A stretch of DNA of 34,040 nt from an uncultured Lentisphaeria bacterium (GTDB taxonomy: Bacteria > Verrucomicrobiota > Lentisphaeria > Victivallales > Victivallaceae): the NCBI GenBank assembly GCA_903840185.1, contig CAIMFA010000839.1, forward strand, positions 1 through 34,040. The letters are read 5' to 3'. How positions within the stretch are numbered: the first letter of the stretch is position 1; each line of letters begins with the position of its first letter. This document shows positions 30,037-34,040 of the stretch, piece after piece. Made by a program: the position numbers and the translations under genes. Under the pieces are notes generated by a model. That model ran no database searches. It was not told the origin of the DNA and saw nothing but the letters and a program-made list of their open reading frames with translations.

Positions 30037-33000
30037 TTAGCGCCGTTCATTCATGTCCAGTCGTTTGAGGAAAGTTGAGTCATTGCCGATATAGTAAAGC
30101 ATTGTGCGTTTTCCTGGGAGATCAACTTCGAATTCATCCAAATCACGTCCTATGACATCCCCGCTGAAGACCTCTCTGATTTCATGAGCCTTCACGCGGA
30201 GTTTCAGCTTCTTCTTGCCTGCATCCTTTGTATGGACCAGAATGAAGTTACCATCGGCGTAGAGCGCATCATCAGTGTCAAGATAGACATGGACACCGGC
30301 GAACTTCGCGACGTTTCTGTAAACCATCGGATGAGTGAGCGGTACTGCAGAGTAAATGATCGCGCCCTTGCCTATGCGCTTGACTCCCATGGCGGGTTTT
30401 CCATCCGGGTATTTCGCAAGAATTTCCAAGCCGTCTTGTGGAACTGTGTCATCCAGAAAAAACCTGTGCCAATAGGGGATGAACTGCTTGTCCAAGGCAT
30501 CACGGTAACTGCCTCCACCGATTGTCTCCTTGCCGGAGAGACCATCAGAAAGCGGATTTGCCGATTTGATCATGAATGCGTTGAGCATCTGGGGGCCGTC
30601 TACTTTGACCTTGATTCCAAGAAGCCTTTCCATATTTGACAGAGATGCACTTTTATCGTCGATCAGTCCTGCAGGGCCCATAATAAGGCAGACGGCTCCT
30701 TCCTCGACAAGTTTTCTTATACGCAGCCTGTCGTCGTCGTCGCAATAAAAAAGCGTTGGGAATATGTATAGCTTGTATCCGTTCTTCGTCGGAAAATCCT
30801 CCTTCATGATGAAGTCCTTCGGAGCCCCCATCCGCATCATTGATTCAATTACCAAGGTGCTGTAGTTCATCACATTTTCAATGCTATAGAAAGGTGGATT
30901 CTCTCCAGGCGCCAGTTGCTTGACGCTTACGCCGGAGTATTTCAAGGAATGCAGATCCAGAACCACAAGAACTTCGGAGGTATTTTTTCTTTCAAGTCCC
31001 AAAGCGGAATCCCCTACCCGCAACTGTATGGATATTTCGTCAAGCAATATTGGCTTGTTGAACCAGGGGCCTGTATAACCCATGTCGAAATACCACATGG
31101 CATTATGTTCAATCATAAAAGTATTGGCAAACTCGCGACGCATCGAGGCAGCCGCATCTTCATAGCAAAGCTCCGAAACGTTACCCTTGTTGTATTGCGT
31201 CACCATGTCTACTTCCTGAAGCATCATCTTGCCATGCATACGTACCGATGCCCAAGGCACAGTCGTGCAGGCCGAGACGCCCCCGGCCATACGGTCGTGA
31301 TAGGAGAAGATTCCGCCAATGAATTTAGGAGCCGGATGCCTTAGAATCGGGAACTTGTCAGATACGCAAACTCCCGGGCTTATTGTCGCCCATTCGGTAT
31401 TGAGGCTGAAGAGGTCGAAAAGACCGAAGAATGAATTTGGGGCCTCCGCCTGGACACTGTCAAAGATAGAGAGAGCTATGTCTTCGCCCTCATGCGGATA
31501 TACTTCAAGAAAGTCAAGGATACGACGTGACTCGGGCTTAGACGGATCTTTGAAGCCTGCGAAATCCGAGACGCTGCGCTCCTCAATGTCCGGAAGGTGA
31601 GGATTGTCGAAATCTGCCGCAGGAACACCCCAAGCCTTCCTCAAAGCCTCAACTGTGCTGTATTTCCTCCTAAGATAGTCTCCGAAGAACTTTATCTGCG
31701 CAGGGCTGGCATCTATCTTGTAGTCAGGACGCGGACCTGGCTGTCCCCAGTTGAGTTCATAGCCTCCACCAGTAACCAGAACACCCAGCACACGCCGCCC
31801 ATACCCCTGACTCTTGAAATGTCCGATAATCATCTTCATCTCTTCCGCTGCATATTCCTTATAACGGGCAGAGGCCAACGAAGCATCATATGAGGTCTCT
31901 ATTTTAGTGTCCTCGTAACCGGCTAATGCCGCCTCACCTCCCTGCTTTCTTACCACGTGGAACTTCTCAGACGCCGGCAGAGCTGGAGGGGCTGGTATAG
32001 CCAGCCTGAGTAAAAAATAACTCTCAGGAGCGGCGGCCAGCAATTGCGCCATCATATCGTCAAGCAGCCGCATGTCCATATGCCCGTCTTTGTTGAAGGT
32101 CTTTATCGTGACAATAGGCGCAAAAAACCTGATTCCTGAATTATAGGTGTCTCGCAGAACATTATATGTGGATTCGGCATAAGGAGAACCGCTGCTGGCG
32201 GCGATACTGAAGAAAAGCGGTGTACGTTGCTTGCTTTCAACAAAGAAGTCGATCCCATCGCCACGTCTCTTAATCTCCACCTTAGGTAATTCTACCTTAA
32301 CCTGCTCCGGCACATGTAGGGAGCCGAGGCATTTCTCCTCTGATACTGGAATGCCGCGGGATATCTCCCAGGAGCCGCCGCAGACAGTCCACGCATTACC
32401 AATGGTCTCGCGTTCGAAATCGTCGCTTATTATGATTTTTCCACTATCAATATCTTTAACAACGATGTCGTCAACATAGGCTAAGGAATGGTCTCCCGAA
32501 CGGAATCCGGCAAAGCCATTGGAAAATAGAGATTTCGTGTCACGACATGAGATTTTGTTGCCATCCAATTCAAGTTCCAAGTTGTTTCCGTGACAACGCA
32601 TCACGAATGTGCGCCATCCATCATTTCCGACAGGGCCGCATTTGCCAGACTGACTTAGATCTGCCCACTTGCCGTCATTAAAGGACATGATCGACATGGT
32701 CTCTGTCTGAAAACCGGTGCTATAGTAAAATCTCCACGATCCCGACATTTGCGTAAGCCCGTCCTGGCCTCTGACAAACGGCGCCACATCACCAGCCAGC
32801 CTGCATCTCAGTTCGTAGTTAGAACCCTTGTAACCAGCCAACTGAATGAGCGATCTTCCACTAGTCGACTTCAAAACGCGATTCGACTCGTTCGCGATAA
32901 CAACAGACTTGACTATCAATTTATAATCACCAGAGGGTAAATATGGAACAGGTAAGAAAAGCGATATCCGCCCATGGTCTTCAGCCATTATTCTGCTTGG

Positions 33001-33270
33001 AAGTCCAAGAACAGAAGGCGATGCCAAATACAAATCTCTTCCATCTTTCCTTGCATAAAAGTTCAAAGACTCGACTTTCACTTCATGCCTCCGCCTGTAA
33101 TTAAACTTCATATCCACCCCATCCCCGCTTACATTTAAGGTAGAATTGTCAAAATTGATCATGGGGATATCGCCCCCAAGACATTGCGGAATCATGGCAA
33201 TTGGGTAAAACGCAAGAACCAGCACGAAAAGAGTCCAAAAACAAGCCTTTAAACTCATTAAAGAATTCAT
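30037..33270 (-). CDS. large secreted GH42-like glycoside hydrolase with inserted LamG/concanavalin-like domain
   Basis: 1077 residues, GGAG 8 nt before the ATG; signal peptide about 1-33. Residues about 40-140 are a beta domain. About 145-310 look like a laminin-G/concanavalin-like module ('GWRTFVMRCHGNNLELELDGNKI', 'IISDDFERETIGNAW'). About 340-720 resemble the GH42/GH-A barrel: 'VLGVLVTGGGYELNWG' (Glu505 at the acid/base place) and 'GKMMLQEVDMVTQYN' (Glu686 as possible nucleophile). About 765-960 resemble the GH42 trimerisation (GATase-like) domain ('YKLYIFPTLFYCDDDDRLRIRKLVEEGAVCLIMGP'). A beta domain ends the protein. Classical GH42 enzymes are near 650-700 residues, so this is a much larger variant and may belong to an uncharacterised family. 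Substrate unknown. Confidence 0.8.
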   Translation of the reverse strand: MNSLMSLKACFWTLFVLVLAFYPIAMIPQCLGGDIPMINFDNSTLNVSGDGVDMKFNYRRRHEVKVESLNFYARKDGRDLYLASPSVLGLPSRIMAEDHGRISLFLPVPYLPSGDYKLIVKSVVIANESNRVLKSTSGRSLIQLAGYKGSNYELRCRLAGDVAPFVRGQDGLTQMSGSWRFYYSTGFQTETMSIMSFNDGKWADLSQSGKCGPVGNDGWRTFVMRCHGNNLELELDGNKISCRDTKSLFSNGFAGFRSGDHSLAYVDDIVVKDIDSGKIIISDDFERETIGNAWTVCGGSWEISRGIPVSEEKCLGSLHVPEQVKVELPKVEIKRRGDGIDFFVESKQRTPLFFSIAASSGSPYAESTYNVLRDTYNSGIRFFAPIVTIKTFNKDGHMDMRLLDDMMAQLLAAAPESYFLLRLAIPAPPALPASEKFHVVRKQGGEAALAGYEDTKIETSYDASLASARYKEYAAEEMKMIIGHFKSQGYGRRVLGVLVTGGGYELNWGQPGPRPDYKIDASPAQIKFFGDYLRRKYSTVEALRKAWGVPAADFDNPHLPDIEERSVSDFAGFKDPSKPESRRILDFLEVYPHEGEDIALSIFDSVQAEAPNSFFGLFDLFSLNTEWATISPGVCVSDKFPILRHPAPKFIGGIFSYHDRMAGGVSACTTVPWASVRMHGKMMLQEVDMVTQYNKGNVSELCYEDAAASMRREFANTFMIEHNAMWYFDMGYTGPWFNKPILLDEISIQLRVGDSALGLERKNTSEVLVVLDLHSLKYSGVSVKQLAPGENPPFYSIENVMNYSTLVIESMMRMGAPKDFIMKEDFPTKNGYKLYIFPTLFYCDDDDRLRIRKLVEEGAVCLIMGPAGLIDDKSASLSNMERLLGIKVKVDGPQMLNAFMIKSANPLSDGLSGKETIGGGSYRDALDKQFIPYWHRFFLDDTVPQDGLEILAKYPDGKPAMGVKRIGKGAIIYSAVPLTHPMVYRNVAKFAGVHVYLDTDDALYADGNFILVHTKDAGKKKLKLRVKAHEIREVFSGDVIGRDLDEFEVDLPGKRTMLYYIGNDSTFLKRLDMNERR

Positions 33271-33394
33271 TCAATTTTCTCCAGAATACATTTAAAATCC
33301 TTATGCCTCTTAACGAACGTGGCAACAGTATCCATCGCAAGAAACCCAATATTGAAAGAACTTAACATTTTAATCTAACTGAAATGGTTAAGAG

Positions 33395-34040
33395 TCAAAT
33401 CCCTCTTCCAAGCGAATTATTCGAAGCTGGCATAATATTGATATCCAAAGCGCTGAGTTTATTCACATGGCCGTCGAAATAGAGCACATTAGACCGGCCG
33501 CGATGTCGGAATTCAACATCATAAGTCGCCATGCCAAACATGACCATCCATGGCATGCCACGAGAAAATGATATTGATGAATCAGAATGCCCTTCTATGA
33601 TTACACCGCAAATGCTAGGTTTCTTTATTGCGCCGATTTTAATTAATTCGGCATTGTTGAAATAAATGTATTTCATGCCAAAAAAGAGGTTGTACATGGT
33701 GGACATTTTATATGCCGGGGAATCAGTGTAAGGCGTATTGGGGTTCATATCACTAGGACACGATACTCCATTCTCGATGAAAGATGCCTTATTCATATTG
33801 GAATATTTAAACATCTGATAATACCAAAAACCCTGGCTGTCAGTGGTTCGTGAACTGCACGGCAAAATATACGAATCATAGTCATTCGAATAAAATTGTG
33901 CCCACAATCCCCGCTGTTTCATCATGTTCGCGCAACTGATTTCACGCGCCTTTTCCCGTGCGTTATTCAGCGCCGGCAGGAGCATTCCGGCCAAAATTGC
34001 GATGATCGCGATCACCACGAGGAGTTCGATGAGTGTGAAA
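33395..34040 (-). CDS. type II secretion pseudopilin-like protein, 5' end cut by window
   Basis: 215 codons are visible to the edge. The visible N-terminus '[20 protein letters not shown]' is the prepilin cleavage/methylation helix, so only the start codon and a few residues are missing. '[17 protein letters not shown]' then follows, with a globular domain with aromatic residues and the H-x9-DG motif ([12 protein letters not shown]) near the end. This combination (type IV pilin-like helix plus H-x9-DG) is typical of the very numerous pseudopilin-like proteins of Lentisphaerota, Planctomycetota and Verrucomicrobiota, often found beside glycoside hydrolases. Their role is unsettled: secretion pseudopilus, surface appendage or substrate binding. 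The GH42-like gene follows on the same strand after 124 nt. Confidence 0.92.
   Translation of the reverse strand, partial: FTLIELLVVIAIIAILAGMLLPALNNAREKAREISCANMMKQRGLWAQFYSNDYDSYILPCSSRTTDSQGFWYYQMFKYSNMNKASFIENGVSCPSDMNPNTPYTDSPAYKMSTMYNLFFGMKYIYFNNAELIKIGAIKKPSICGVIIEGHSDSSISFSRGMPWMVMFGMATYDVEFRHRGRSNVLYFDGHVNKLSALDINIMPASNNSLGRGI

Overview
The window looks like chromosomal DNA of a Gram-negative, glycan-degrading member of the PVC group, most likely Lentisphaerota (Victivallis-like). This is inferred from four things: a pseudopilin with the H-x9-DG C-terminal motif, a long run of carbohydrate-active enzymes, LpxA plus a TolC-type protein (an LPS-bearing outer membrane), and many Gfo/Idh/MocA and xylose-isomerase-like proteins. 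No rRNA, tRNA, IS element, phage gene or CRISPR array was found. The taxonomic call is an inference, not a measurement.

Layout. (1) 1-6058: a divergent export locus. On the minus strand are an HlyD-type adaptor, a GAF-like/HlyD fusion adaptor and an M50-family membrane metalloprotease homologue cut by the window edge. On the plus strand are a small DUF3467-like protein and a lipidated TolC-like protein, closed by a strong terminator. (2) 6059-6515: a gene-free stretch of hairpins holding one copy of a structured dispersed repeat; the second copy is at 14406-14603. (3) 6516-12531, minus strand: an alpha/beta hydrolase overlapping the end of a 1115-residue MFS-PlsC-AMP-ligase fusion (lysophospholipid uptake and re-acylation), a LysM lipoprotein and an AAA/DUF4143 ATPase. 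(4) 12800-14955, plus strand: a sugar isomerase-like protein and two unrecognised membrane proteins, followed by heptamer tandem arrays. (5) 15230-20077: a sugar-catabolism module with an oxidoreductase and two paralogous TIM-barrel isomerases, divergent from an AraC-type regulator, then a LarA-like (lactate racemase family) protein with a well-formed promoter. (6) 20293-22778: a PhoB/PhoR-like two-component pair. (7) 22859-24433: pyrH-lpxA. (8) 24613-34040, all minus strand: GH29 alpha-L-fucosidase, GH4 enzyme, sialate O-acetylesterase, an apparently truncated CBM-like secreted protein, a 1077-residue GH42-like secreted protein and a 5'-truncated pseudopilin.

How it fits together. Regions 5 and 8 read as glycan foraging. 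Secreted enzymes (esterase, GH42-like) attack decorated host or plant glycans outside the cytoplasm. Signal-less GH29 and GH4 enzymes finish oligosaccharides inside. The oxidoreductase/isomerase/LarA-like proteins may convert unusual sugars or sugar acids. Regions 1 and 3 concern the envelope: an ATPase-free M50/HlyD/TolC export route of unknown substrate, and phospholipid repair.

The least explained items are the M50/GAF-HlyD/TolC export locus, the covarying structured repeat, the base-composition break inside the MFS-PlsC-AMP fusion, and the duplicated sequence ahead of two genes at 28989-29967.
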